Positions 35,953 to 47,329 of a stretch of DNA of 64,000 bases are shown piece after piece. A model generated the notes under the pieces. The model searched no databases. It saw only the letters and a program-made list of their open reading frames with translations, and was not told where the DNA came from. Made by a program: the position numbers and the translations under genes. Source of the stretch: Delphinus delphis (lineage: Eukaryota > Chordata > Mammalia > Artiodactyla > Delphinidae); the NCBI RefSeq assembly GCF_949987515.2, contig NC_082687.1, forward strand, positions 118,339,838-118,403,837, read 5' to 3'. The stretch's first letter is position 1. Each line of letters opens with the position of its first letter.

Positions 35953-36550
35953 ATATTGTAAATAGTGCTGCAGTGAACATCGGGGTGCACGTGTCTTTTT
36001 GAATTATGGACATGGAAACCACCTAAATGTCCATCAACAGAGGAATGAATAAAGAAGATGTGGTACATATATACAATGGAATATTACTCAGCCATAAAAA
36101 GGAACGAAATTGGGTCATTTGTAGAGACATGGATGGACCTAGAGACTGTCATACAGAGTGAAGTAAGTGAGAAAAAGAAAAACAAATATCATATATTAAC
36201 GCATATATGTGAATATAAAAAAATTGGTATAGACGATCTTATTTACAAAGCAGAAATAGAGACATCGACATAGAGAACAAACATATGGATAGCAAGGGGG
36301 AATACGGGGGGCAGGATGAATTGGGAGATTGGAATTGACATATATACACTATTGATACTGTGTATAAAATAACTAATGAGAACCTACTGTGTAGCACAGG
36401 AAACTCTGCTCAGTTCTCTGGGGTGACCTAAATGTAAATGAAATCCAAAAATGAGGGGATATATGTATATGTACAGCTGAGTCATTTTTCTATACAGTAG
36501 AAACTAACAGCCTTATAAAGCAACTATACTCCAATAAAAATTTTTAAAAA
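35953..36550 (+). mobile_element. Twin-primed (5'-inverted) L1 3' end, nested in L2
   Basis: Positions 36010-36550 are L1 3' sequence in sense: the ORF2 end (reading [20 protein letters not shown]), the 3' UTR, TATACTCCAATAAAAATTTTT and an A-rich tail. Positions 35953-36008 are the L1 piece that should come just before it, but inverted (ATTGTAAATAGTGCTGCAG ... TTTTTGAATTATGG). This is the product expected from twin priming. AAAATAGAG-like sequence on the left and AAAATAGTG on the right may be the target duplication. L2 sequence resumes directly afterwards. Confidence 0.85.
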
Positions 36551-36551
36551 T

Positions 36552-36740
36552 AGTGCATAGAGACAACTAGTAGATGAATTTTGATTGGGGAACAGAGGCG
36601 AGACAAGGCAATATCTGGAGAGTTACATAGTTTCTTAGTTATGTATGATTATTATGTAGAGCCTAGGAAGACTCTAAGGTCCAGGAGAGGGATTGGTCAT
36701 AGAAAGAAGGAGGGACAATTTGATGTTTTGCTTTGGAGAC
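36552..36740 (-). mobile_element. L2 LINE fragment, right part
   Basis: Continues the L2 of 34820-35950: CATAGAGACAACTAGTAGATG and GAACAGAGGCGAGACAAGGC follow the earlier block in the expected order. Confidence 0.55.
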
Positions 36741-37400
36741 TTTTTTTCACACATTTGTATATTATAGCTGACTTTATGGTCTTAACTCCTAAACTGTGAC
36801 TATACTACTTTTTAATCTTCAATGATATTAAGATTAGACACTTAATAATAAAATCAACAGAAAAATGCACAGAAAAATTTTAGAAGTTTTTCATCCATCT
36901 TCTTTTCACCCAGGGATGTAGTCATTATCTTAATGGCAGAATAAGTTAATGCCCAGAAACCTTTTGTTTTGTTTTTTCCCTTTGGTCAGCCCCAGTGGAT
37001 CTCAAACGTAGATGTGCAGAGAAGTTACTAAAGAGGATTATGTATGTCCTATCATACCCTCCACAGCTCTGGATATTATCATAGTTGTTTTTTAATTTTT
37101 GTCAACTCAATGGACACTTTCTCATTTTCATATTAATTAATCCATGCTCTCCCTGCTTTAACATAGAGAATTTAGAGTGGGGGAAGCATTATCTATTCCT
37201 CCTTTTATTTCTAAATAATAATTAACATGTCCAGATTTTGCTTATATTGGATTAACAATTTTTTGTTTTAAAGTTCCATCCTTGGCCAAGGTAACCCTAT
37301 ATTTCATCCCCTTTGCATGCACGTACACTAGAGAAACAAAATGTAAAAAAAGAAAAAAGAAACCCTTTCATGTGAAAAAAACCTTTCACAAATTTACTTA
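36741..37400. other. A+T-rich DNA, nothing recognised
   Basis: No gene or confident repeat. Confidence 0.5.
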
Positions 37401-37924
37401 TAAAAGTCTACATGCTGGTGAGCTGTGACAGGGCGAGAGAGAGGCATGGACATATATACACTAACAAACATAAGGTAGATAGCTAGTGGGAAGCAGCCGC
37501 ATGGCACAGGGATATCGGCTCGGTGCTTTGTGACCACCTAGAGGGGTGGGATAGGGAGGGTGGGAGGGAGGGAGACGCAAGAGGGAAGAGATACGGGAAC
37601 ATATGTATATGTATAACTGATTCACTTTGTTATAAAGCAGAAACTAACACACCATTGTAAAGCAATTATACCCCAATAAAGATGTTAAAAAAAAAAAAGT
37701 CTACATGCTTAAAATAGCTAGTAGGAAGCAGCCGCATAGCACAGGGAGATCAGCTCCGTGCTTTGTGACCACCTAGAGGGTTGGGAGGGAGAAGCAAGAG
37801 GGAGGAGATATGGGGATATATGTATATGTATAGCTGATTCACTTTGTTATACAGCAGAAACTAACACACCATTGTAAAGCAGTTATACTCCAATAAAGAT
37901 GTTTAAAAAAAAAGTCTACATGCT
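37401..37924 (+). mobile_element. Two L1 3' tails inserted in tandem at one target site
   Basis: Two sense L1 3' ends lie head to tail: 37417-37696 and 37710-37910, each ending in the L1 3' terminus (TATA-CCCCAATAAAGATG or TATACTCCAATAAAGATG) plus poly(A). The target sequence AAAAGTCTACATGCT occurs three times: before the first (37402-37416), between them (37695-37709) and after the second (37910-37924). The two tails are truncated at different 5' points and differ by substitutions and indels, so two separate insertions are more likely than a simple duplication. Confidence 0.92.
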
Positions 37925-38099
37925 TTATCAAGAAGTTTGATGTCAAGGTCCATGTTTTATTCATATTATTAGTACCCACAAGCCTAGTGATATTCAACAA
38001 TGTAACTCATATTACATGAGTTAATGGTTTGTGATTTGTTATATCTAAATTGACATGTGTTCTTCCAAAATGAACATGTTAGTGTTGTTTTAGATGATT

Positions 38100-38320
38100 A
38101 TTTTTATTGACCACTACCATAATTACTTAAAATACAATATCACTAATCTTTGCAACATTCTATAAAGTAAGTATTATTAATCCCATTTTACAAATAATAA
38201 AATTGAGGCCCAGAGATTTTAAGTAAATTATGCTAGTTCACACAGATAGTAACAGGTAAACCTGGGAGTCAGTTCCATGTTTTGACCCGAGAGTGCATGT
38301 TCTGTCTGCCCTGTCATGAA
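38100..38320 (-). mobile_element. MIR SINE
   Basis: Inverted MIR: CAACATTCTATAAAGTAAG, TATTAATCCCATTTTACAAA, ATTGAGGCCCAGAGATTTTA and GTAAACCTGGGAGTCAGTTC. Confidence 0.85.
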
Positions 38321-41198
38321 TGGTGATATATTTGTTTGGGTTATAAAAACTTGCAATAATCAGTATATTTATTTCCTATCATAAACTTCTACCCAGACAG
38401 ATGTGCTGGGCAGAGGCCCTGTAATTTTAGGCATTTCACTTTGATCTGTCCTCTACACAGAACCATGCAGTTTTCTCTATACAGAGTATTCTATAGAAGT
38501 ATAAAAAAATAGATATTCAAGTAAGCTTTTTTCTTGAAAAGAACAGAACTATTTGTTCAGACATTTAAATATCATTGTTAGCTAATTTTGCCAAAATTTT
38601 AATAAGTGAATTGGAAAACATATCCTATTTAAACATTATAATATTAGAAAATTTAGTTAGAAGCAGATACTTGTCTGATCTCAAATACTTAACTTTCTAA
38701 AAATACTTAACTCTGGTTTTATTCCATGGTGCTCTGGGAGTAACTCACCCTGAGTTCTGCTATTAATGGCGTCAAAGTTTTCCAGGGTTCTCTACCGAAT
38801 ACCATCCTGACTTGGGATTTTGGGGTAACTTGGCAGTGGAAGCATCCGCAGGCAACTTTCTGATCATCCGATGACCTTCCTGTGACCTAGCCACAAACAC
38901 TCTATTAATCTCCTTTATCATGGGGATTAGTAAAGAGAGGGCCACATCCTTTCACCAGGCACATCTGTTCCTAAGTTTTGTTATCTCTCCATGTCCAATT
39001 CATACAGTACACTTATTCCTCATCAGTCATGAATGTCTATGCTTTTGAGAAGAAATCATTTTCTATTTGCTGCCTTTAACTTCCATTACAAAAATAAAAA
39101 GTTCCTATTCTGTCCTTTCCTGTTTTATATCTACTTTCAAATACCTCAAATTTTGAGTTTGCTTATAGAACACAGTGCAAAGTACCCACTGTTCCCATCA
39201 GGTTTTACAGTTTTGCTACTTTTAACAAGAATGATCCTTGTTTAAAGCTGTGAGTGATACCCACCAGAGCACCACTTTGATATTTACTTCGTACAAATGC
39301 ATGAGTGGTTCCTCCTAGCAAGATCGAGGAGGTGTTGCACAAGATGAATCATGCTAATGGCAGTCTCCCTGTATCTCTGACGCAGCCACATCTGAAAGAA
39401 GAAGGAGATGCATTGGGCCTGGTTGTTGGGGTGTCTGTCCAGGTCCCCTATTCTGGGACCTGTGGTGTGGGAAGCAAAGCAAGCTCATCAGCAAGCACCT
39501 TCCTCCCAGGTTCAAACTGGGGATTACACAGGCGGAAGAAGCTCCCTGTTCCTCCTCCCACTCTGCCCCTGAATGAGAGGTGCTCTTGATTTGGTAGAAA
39601 TCTTGTTACTTTAATTATAGCATTATGTAAACAGATAATCCACCCAAAACAACCCCTAACCACTTCTGAATGATATATTTCTCTTTAAGTTTCAATTTTT
39701 TAAATTAAATACCCATTTTCATTAGCTCTTATAATTATTAAGAGACATATAATAGAACATCATTTACTTGTATCTTAAATTTTGTTTTAAAGATTTAGGA
39801 ATATGTTTTTCTTTCTGTATTTAGTAATAGTATAAAAAAAGGAGGAAGTCATCATGGAACACATCTATGCTCCCATGGTTCTGATTTTCATACCCTTATG
39901 AATAGCTAAAAATAAGGTGTACAATGGAAATGCTGGTGAACTCTTGGCCAAGTGGTTCATGTGATATATGAGATTACATATGTGTATGTGTGTATAATGA
40001 ATTCATATATACTATAAAATGTAAACTACAAAGTGGATTTTGATTATTTGTTTAATGGACATTAATTAATAAAATATTTCCTATGGCCAGAACAATCTTT
40101 TATACATGCATGCGTTTATCACACAGTCATCAACATACTCTATGGTAAGTTTCCACTATTGCAAGGCAGGCTCACAGCTGAAAATGGTTTGGGGTTGTTG
40201 GGCTGGAGCATTTTGATAAATGGAGATAAATGATTAAAATCGTTCAGTCTTTCTAAACCCTAGCAAAATATGGCAGTATGTAAGTCTCCAAAGAGATTTA
40301 TGTTTGCTCTTACAGCTGGCTGTCCATAGCTGCACCATTCCCTGGGGAGCTCTGCAGATCTAGTGGATGATGGGAGTGATTCACAGCTGTAAGAGATTTA
40401 GGTCCCTTTAAAGTACTGCTTGAGCTACAACAAACTGGTGTTTCAAAAGAAAGTGAGCAAGGCCAGAGGGTGTTCATGAGATTCCCAGCCTCAACCTGGG
40501 GAAGCTCACCTGTCAAAGCCAGCTCACTACAACCGTCAGTGAATCGTTAGCTGACGTGACAAAATATCTGAGATGTCATTATGTGTTGCAAACAAATCCG
40601 TGCATATCCACATGTTGTTCCTGGGGCCAGAGAATAGCCAAAGAAAACATTGTGAATAGAAGCATGTTTGTGGAAATGTTCAGTTGTCTGTGAGGAAGAT
40701 GTGATGTGGGAGAAAGTGGCGATGTCATGTATCATAGGAGGGGAAGGCTGGGGAAGAAGAAGGAGAGGGAGGAAACTTTGTGGGCTGCCTTTTATGTACT
40801 AATGATATTGACTCCCTGTTCTACACTCTACTCTGGTGGGCCCAGCCCTGTGTGGTGACAGCAAGGGAAGGAGAGATAGCCAAAACAGGTTGCCTAGATC
40901 CATTGTACCCCTACACAATCGTCAGAAGAATAAGCATCCACATTTTCCCAACCCTGATTCCGCATTTCTGGGATTTCCTTTCAAACAAAGAGGCAAAGGT
41001 GTGGATCAAGCAACTTGAATATAGGACTGTAAGGTTTGCAGTTTGACATTGACACTGACTGGTGAAGCAATGTCAAACAAAACTGGAAGGATTTTTATCT
41101 TTGGTAGAAGACTCAATTTCACCAGTTTATACCAAAGTCATATTTTTGCCTCATGATCTCATTCTTAATCTGTCACAGATACTTCCCAAACTGGTATG
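38321..41198. other. 2.9 kb of largely non-repetitive DNA, no gene recognised
   Basis: The longest open frames are 94 codons (39305-39589, plus) and 88 codons (40780-41046, plus). Neither has a recognisable domain, and codon use is unremarkable. A 12-bp inverted repeat (CTCTTACAGCTG at 40307-40318, CAGCTGTAAGAG at 40384-40395) and the direct repeat AAGAGATTTA (40291, 40391) lie here. The segment is comparatively repeat-free, so non-coding conservation would be worth testing. Confidence 0.5.
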
Positions 41199-41208
41199 AG
41201 AATGTCTT

Positions 41209-43079
41209 CTCCACCATTTATTATTTGCAGACTTTTTAATGATGGCCATTCCGACCAGCATGAGGTGTCACCTCATTGTTGTTTTGATTTACATTTCTCT
41301 AATAATTAGCGATATTGAACATCTTTTCATGTGCCAGTTGGCCATCTGTATATCTTTTTTGGAGAAATGTCCATTTAGGTCTTCTGCCCATTTTTTGGTT
41401 GGTTTTTTGTTTTTCTTTTTGATATTCAGCTATATGAGCTGTTTGTGTATTTTGGAAATTAATCCCTTGTCAGTAGCATCATTTGCAAATATTTTCTCAT
41501 ATTCTGTGGGTTGTCTTTTCATTTTGTTTATGGTTTCCTTTGCTGTGCAAGAGCTTTTGAGTTTAATTAGGTCCCATTTGTTTATTTTTGCTTTTATTTT
41601 CATTACTCTAGGAGACAGGTCCAAAAAAATACTACTGTGTGATTTATGTCAGAGTATTATGCCTATGTTTTCCTCTAGGAGTTTTATAGTATCTTGCCTT
41701 ACATTTAGGTTTTAATCCATTTTGAGTTTATCTTTGTATATGGTGTTAGAGAATGTTCTAATTCCATTCTTTTACATGTAGCTATCCAGTTTTCCCAGTA
41801 CCACTTACTGAAGAAACTGTCTCTTTTCCATTGTATATTCTTGCCTCCACTGTTGTAGACTAATTGACCATAAGCGCATGGGTTTGTTTCTGGGCTTTCT
41901 ATCCTATTCCATTGATCTATATTTCTGTTTTTGTGCTAATACCATATTGTTTTGATTACTGTAGCTTTGGAGTATAGTCTGAAGTTAGCATGATTCCTCC
42001 AGCTCCATTTATCTTTCTCAAGATTGTTTTGGCTATTCAGAGTCTTTTGTGTTTCCATACAAATTAAAAGTTTTTTTGTTCTAGTTCTGTGAAAACTGTC
42101 ATTGGTAATTTGATAGAGATTGGATTCAATCTGTAGATTGCCATAGGTAGTATGATCATTTTAACAATATTGATTCTTCCAATCCAAGAAGATGGTATAT
42201 CTTTCCATCTGTTTGTGTCATCTTCAGTTTCTTTCATCAGTGTCTTATTGTTTTCAGAGTACAGGTCTTTTGCCTCCTTAGGTAGGTTTATTCCTAGGTA
42301 TTTTATCCTTTTTGATGCAGTGTAAATGGGATTGTTTCCTTAATTTTAAACTCTTCTACACTGTTGATAGGAATGTAAATTGGTATAGCTGCTGTGGGGA
42401 ACAGTATGAAGGTTCCTTAAAAAACCAAAAATAGAGTTACTATATGATCCTGCAATCCTACTCCTGGGCATATATCCAGAGGAAACTCTAATTTGAAAAG
42501 ATATATGCACCCCAGTGTTCACAGCAGCACTGTTTACAATAGCCAGGACATGGAAGCAACCTAAATGTCCATTGACAGATAAATGGATAAAGAAGATGTG
42601 GTATATATATACAAATGGAATGTTACTCAGCCATTAAAAAGAATGAAATAATAATACCATTTGCAGCAACATGGATGGACCTGGAGATTATCATACTAAG
42701 TGAAGTAAATCAGAGAAAGACAAACATCACATGATATCACTTATATGTAGAATCTAAAAAAAAGGAAACAAATGAACTTATTTACAAAACAGAAATAGAC
42801 TCACAGACATAAAAAACAAACTTATGGTTGGTTACCAAAGGGGATGGGGGGGAGAGATAAATTAGGAGTTTGGGATTAACATATCTATACTACTATATAT
42901 GAAATAGGTAAACAACAAGGACCTACTGTATAGCACAGGGAACTATACTCAGTATCTTATAATAATGTATAATGGAAAAGAATCTGAAAAAGAATATATA
43001 TATATGTATAACTGAATCACTTTTTGCTGTACAGTTGAAACTAACACAACATTGCAAATTAACTATACTTCAATTAAAA
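41209..43079 (+). mobile_element. Twin-primed (5'-inverted) L1, 1.87 kb
   Basis: The left part, 41209-42350, is L1 ORF2 in reverse orientation; the right part, 42351-43079, is L1 in forward orientation, from CTACACTGTTGATAGGAATG to AACTATACTTCAATTAAAAA. The two parts are adjacent in the normal L1 order: the inverted part ends near AATAAATGGTGGAGA and the forward part begins a few bases later. The 10-bp target duplication AGAATGTCTT is at 41199-41208 and 43080-43089, so both parts are one insertion. Open frames (for example 41239-41715) are fragments. Confidence 0.95.
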
Positions 43080-43099
43080 AGAATGTCTTTTATTTTACA

Positions 43100-43677
43100 G
43101 TATTTTATTGAGATATATAAACTTAGCTGTATAAAACAACACAAATTTCTTAGCTCACGATTCTGCAGGTCAGAGGTCTCTGCACTGCATGGCTGGGTTT
43201 TCTGCTAAGGCTCTCACAAGGTGAAAGGAAAGATGTCACTGGCTGTGTTCTCATCTGAATGTAGGGATGTTGTTACAGATTCATTCAGACAATTGCAAGA
43301 GTTCCATTCCTTGAGGTTGCAGAGTTGTAATCTCTGTTTCTTTGCTGGCTGTCTCTCATCTTCTAAGCAGCTGCCCACGTTTCTTACCATGTTGCACCCT
43401 CCAGCTTCAAAGCGGGCAATGGAGAATCTCTCTCCTTTTGAATTCCTCTCATGCTTCAAATCTCTTTATCTAGGGAGATCTCTCCCTTTTGATGAGCTCA
43501 CTTAATTAGGTCAGGTCCACCCAGGATGACCTCCCTTTCTTAGAGTCAACTATGTTATATAACATAACAAATAAGAGACTGAAGTCCATCATATCCCCAG
43601 TCCCAGGGATTATACAGGACATGTACATTAGGGAATGCGGATGTTGGGATTTTCTTAGAATTCTGTCTACCATATCT
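43100..43677 (-). mobile_element. MLT1-like ERVL-MaLR LTR
   Basis: Minus strand from TATGGTAGACAGAATTCTAAG at the right to a 3' segment AAATTTGTGTTGTTTTATAC at the left. Internal blocks (GGTGGACCTGACCTAATTAAG, GAAACGTGGGCAGCTGCTTAG) fit the MLT1 plan. No internal sequence is attached. Confidence 0.75.
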
Positions 43678-43734
43678 GGAGACAAGATCTGTGTAGTGAA
43701 TCATGCAGCAGCTTCTGGGCTGTGTTATTGATTT

Positions 43735-43950
43735 TTAGGAGTTCTTTATATATTCTGGATATGAGTCCTTTGTCAGATATATGTATTTAACTTGATTCTC
43801 CCAATCTGTGGGTCGCCTTTCATTACTTAATGGAATATTTGATGTGCAAACCTTTTAAATTTAGATAAAGTTGAATCTTCTTTTTTTTTTTTAATAATTA
43901 GAACTTATGCATTGTGTTGAAGTGTTAATAAAAAAAAATTTGCCTGCACC
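43735..43950 (-). mobile_element. Old L1 (L1M-like) fragment, left half
   Basis: Antisense L1: TTTTTAGGAGTTCTTTATATA, GATATGAGTCCTTTGTCAGA, CCAATCTGTGGGTCGCC and a decayed stretch ending TTTGCCTGCACCAAGGT. Continues at 44337 after a solo LTR. Confidence 0.8.
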
Positions 43951-43956
43951 AAGGTA

Positions 43957-44330
43957 TGTGGTTAGTCCATTCAAGATGGCTGTTCTATTGCTCTCTGTAC
44001 ATTCCCCTGCTCAACTAGTCCCTGCTTCACTCACATGACTATGGATTCCTCTTAATTATAGGGCTTAATTAGTCCCTGGTGACTGATGAGCCCACCTGAG
44101 GTTAATTCTCCCTATAAATGGTAGCCTCCTTCTCCTCTGAGTAGCAAAGACTGCTGCCTTGTCCTGTCTGCTGTCTGCTGCAGGCGGTGGGGTGTCACTC
44201 CATGATCCTTCATGTGAGATCTCCTATCGAGTAAGCCATTGATGTCTCTGTTGCTGTCTCAGGGCTCTTTCTTTGGTCTTTGAGACTGGGCAACCTCAAG
44301 GCTTGTAGGCCTGGAGGGTACAGCCCAACA
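43957..44330 (+). mobile_element. Solo LTR, 374 bp, with 6-bp target duplication
   Basis: Begins TGTGGTTAGTCCATTCAAG and ends GTACAGCCCAACA, so it has TG...CA ends. Flanking 6-mers AAGGTA (43951-43956) and AAGGTC (44331-44336) differ at one base, and the L1 around it reads straight through when the insert is left out. A TATA box (TATAAATG) is at 44113-44120, which gives the orientation. AAGATGGC near the 5' end fits a YY1 site. The ERV family is not identified; a 6-bp duplication is typical of class II elements. Confidence 0.82.
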
Positions 44331-44336
44331 AAGGTC

Positions 44337-44560
44337 ATGAACATTTTTGTTTTTTTCTATGGACATTATAGTTTTTAGTTTCCACGTTTATGTTTCTGAG
44401 CCATTCTGATTATTTTAGGGGGAGGGGGATATGGTGCAAGGCAGGGGTCAGAGTTAGATTTTTTTCCTGTATGGATATTTAGTTGCTTCAGCACCATTTA
44501 GTATGTACTTATTTATTTTTGATTAGGTATTGTATGTGTTTTTCTCAATATCATGTCATC
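44337..44560 (-). mobile_element. Old L1 (L1M-like) fragment, right half
   Basis: Continues the piece at 43735-43950: ATGAACATTTTTGTTTTTTTC, TTATAGTTTTTAGTTTCC and ATTTAGTTGCTTCAGCACCAT in the order of the L1 consensus. Confidence 0.75.
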
Positions 44561-45149
44561 ACCCTTGGTGATCCTATTGCGAGGAAACTGTGCAAGTTTG
44601 GAGGTGATCCACCACGTGCTGCTTGCATTCCTGTGCACCTTGCAGGGCATAACAAGAATGCACGGTCCTGACCACTCTTTCCCTGGGCGATTTCTCAGGG
44701 TTGTGTTAGCAACTAGTGACCTTGAAAGGTAAAGTAATGTTCCTCTCTAGGACAAAGAGCAGGCTTTCTTATTGCATCTTATGAAATCAGTGGATTCCCC
44801 CAGTTCCGTGTTCCTCAGCTGTGATGCCAACCACTGTGTACATCCGCCGTATGCATCCTTCTGGGCCATATCGCACCACTCCCATTGGACTTCTGGGCCA
44901 GGAGATGTCTTGTAAACATGCTGACACTCGTGCTGCTTACTGTGCCACGAGTGATGAAGTCCTTTGTTTGTGACCCTAGAATCTTAGGTCTGCTGCCGGC
45001 ATCCTTGAAATAGTAACTTACTGCCTTGTAAAGGATAAACTGTCTTGTAAAAGGCTAACTTAGTATCTTGTAGAAAGGACAAAATCAAATCCAAGACCTA
45101 ACTATGTCATCTGACTCACTCATCAGAACATCCTATTAAACGGCTATTT
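44561..45149. other. Unidentified segment of moderate G+C content
   Basis: About 590 bp with higher G+C than its flanks (for example GTACATCCGCCGTATGC, GTCTGCTGCCGGCATCC). It looks like an inserted repeat, possibly retroviral, but I cannot name it. The words CTTGTAAA/CTTGTAGA recur between 45025 and 45075. No convincing open frame. Confidence 0.4.
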
Positions 45150-45235
45150 TTAATCACCATTTCATAGATTAAAAGGCCAAGACTATAAGAGGCTAAGGAA
45201 ATTGCCTAATTTTGTTGAACTACATAGCCAAAACT
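45150..45235 (-). mobile_element. MIR scrap
   Basis: CACCATTTCATAGATTAAAAG and AGGAAATTGCCTAATTTTG resemble the inverted MIR core; very diverged. Confidence 0.4.
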
Positions 45236-45244
45236 CATTTTTTA

Positions 45245-46170
45245 ACATTTTAAAATTGTGAGATGTAGCATAAACATAGAAATGTGTATAAAATATGCAT
45301 AGTATTTAGGGAAGAGTTACATAATGAACATCCATGTAACCACTGCTTAGGTTAAGAACTGGAACATTGTCCCTACACCAGAATCTCTGCAGGAGTCTCT
45401 TCCAGTTTACATCTCCCCTTTTCTTTCCTATAGACAGTCTTTATCTTAATTTTCATGATAGTCACTGTGTTGTTTTCCTTATAGTTAATCATGTATGCTT
45501 CCGTAAACAATATGGCATGAGTTTGCTGGTTTTCAACTTCATAAAAATGAGTATATAGTCTGTGGATTATTTTGAATAGGGCTTCTTAAGGTCAGCATGT
45601 TTCTAAGATTTATCATTGTTGCTTGTTCACTTTGCAACATAGTGCATTGTAGTAATATGCATAAATTTCTTTATCAATCTTGTTTTTGAGCAAGTGAATT
45701 GTTTCTAGCTTTGAGCTATTACAAAAAGATGTTTCTGTGAGTATTCTTATAGAAGTCTTTTGTGAGCATGTGCATTCATTTCCCTTCCATGTACTGTGTG
45801 CCTAGGAGTGACTTTCTAAGGCATTGGGCAGAATAGTTTCCTTTGTTAGAAAATGCCAGAAAGTTTTCCAAAGTGATTCCACTGTTTTACATTCGCAACA
45901 GCAGTGTATGAAAGTTCCAGATGCTCCATTCTCATCAGTGCTTGGTATTGAGGATCTTTTTAATTTTAACCTTTCCGTTTGTCGTGTAGTGGTATCTCAT
46001 TGTGGTTTTCATTTTCATTTCTCCAATGACTAATGAAACTGACAGTGTGGCCATATGCTTAATGTTCACTTGGATATCTTCTTTTGTGAAGTGCCTGTAC
46101 AAGTCTTTTACGCAATTTTTAATTGGTTTGTATTCCTCTTTTTCCTATTGATTTGTATATATAGCAAAGA
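45245..46170 (-). mobile_element. Old L1 (L1M-like) 3' end
   Basis: Antisense L1 3' end with ordered blocks: ATGTAACCACTGCTTAGG, TCTAAGATTTATCATTGTTG, AAGTTTTCCAAAGTGATTCC, AGATGCTCCATTCTCATCAG and TAGTGGTATCTCATTGTGG. Strongly diverged from the younger L1s here. Confidence 0.8.
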
Positions 46171-47329
46171 TTTTTATCTGTTTTCAGTTAAAGGACCTGA
46201 CCTGTAAATTTATCCTGTAATTTCTTGCTCCCTCCCTATTGGCTGGAAGCATCATATGGACACAGATAGCTTGAAGGAAGTGTGGGAAAAGTATTCTTAC
46301 CTGGGTGGCAGTGTACCTAGCCAAATCTTTACCACAGAAAAAGGAAAACACTGATATTATGGAGGACAGCTAGCTGCTTCTATTCAACTAGGGCTTTTCC
46401 TAAAAATTTAAGTGTTCATTATTGCTGTGTGATGTACATGGAACTTTGCGGAACTAACTATAGAAGCATTAGAAGCATCAAAAATTTTTACTAAAACTCT
46501 GTTTGGTTCAAGGTGAATCTTGACTAGACATAAATGGGTTTTTTACAGAAATTTATTCCATGCATCAGCTCCGACTACAATACCAGGCCAAGCTGTACCT
46601 CTATAATGAATGTGCAAGTATGGTATTGGAGCACTAAGCTCTAGCATGGCATGATGGTGTTTTTGTGGTATTTGGCATGACCCATACAAGTGTGCTAACT
46701 CCTAAAATTATCTACCAAGGCCACATCAGTTAAAATCTGACTACACAACAATAAAAACCATTCACATGGACAAATAGGCCATCGCAAACTTACAGCATTA
46801 AAAAGCCACATGGTCTGCTTGCATCTGCAAGTATTACGCTGCTAGCTGGACCCACTCCTTGTTGGTCCCTTGACTAATGTTCCAAATATTGGTGAACTGA
46901 CCCAAGTAGGATGCCATAGTTCGACAACTGGAGTTCAGAAAGTCAGCTTTTACTGATTGTTGGAGAATGTGACCTAGGTATGCAGCAAAAATAGCTTCCA
47001 AACACTGAGTCTTGAATTACGAAGATTCGACCAGCAGGCAGCGCTGGATGATCACAGGCCTCCTGTTGCAGTGGCAGTGCCTTTACCACCCAACTTACAA
47101 CAGGGCTAAGAGCAGAACAGAGTGCATAGTCTGTGCGGGCGAGCAGAGTCAAAGAGGAAAGAGGATGTGGCTGACTCACGTATCACCATGCATTAACCAT
47201 TCCTGTACCATATTCCTCTTTTCATGAGAAACAGTGAGTAAAGGAAACGTCAGAAATGACTTCACTCTTCCCACCCCCAAATACACTCTTGACCGTAGAT
47301 TTGGTTAAAATAAAATGATACGGGAAGAC
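46171..47329. other. Unidentified region with short open frames
   Basis: No family recognised. Between 46890 and 47180 the sequence is comparatively G+C-rich and open on both strands for 71-78 codons (plus 47012-47227, minus 46943-47179), without a known motif. It could be a decayed retroviral or gene-derived insert. Confidence 0.4.

Noticed and set aside
35615..36022. 135-codon minus-strand frame resembling a membrane protein
   Set aside because: It crosses a decayed L2 and the inverted part of an L1; the hydrophobic look is a by-product of T-rich antisense LINE sequence.
39305..39589. 94-codon plus frame in repeat-poor DNA, considered as an exon
   Set aside because: No recognisable domain or convincing flanking splice sites, and an overlapping minus-strand frame of similar quality.
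41239..41715. 158-codon hydrophobic plus-strand frame
   Set aside because: It is antisense to the inverted L1 ORF2 segment; the matching minus-strand peptides are L1 fragments.
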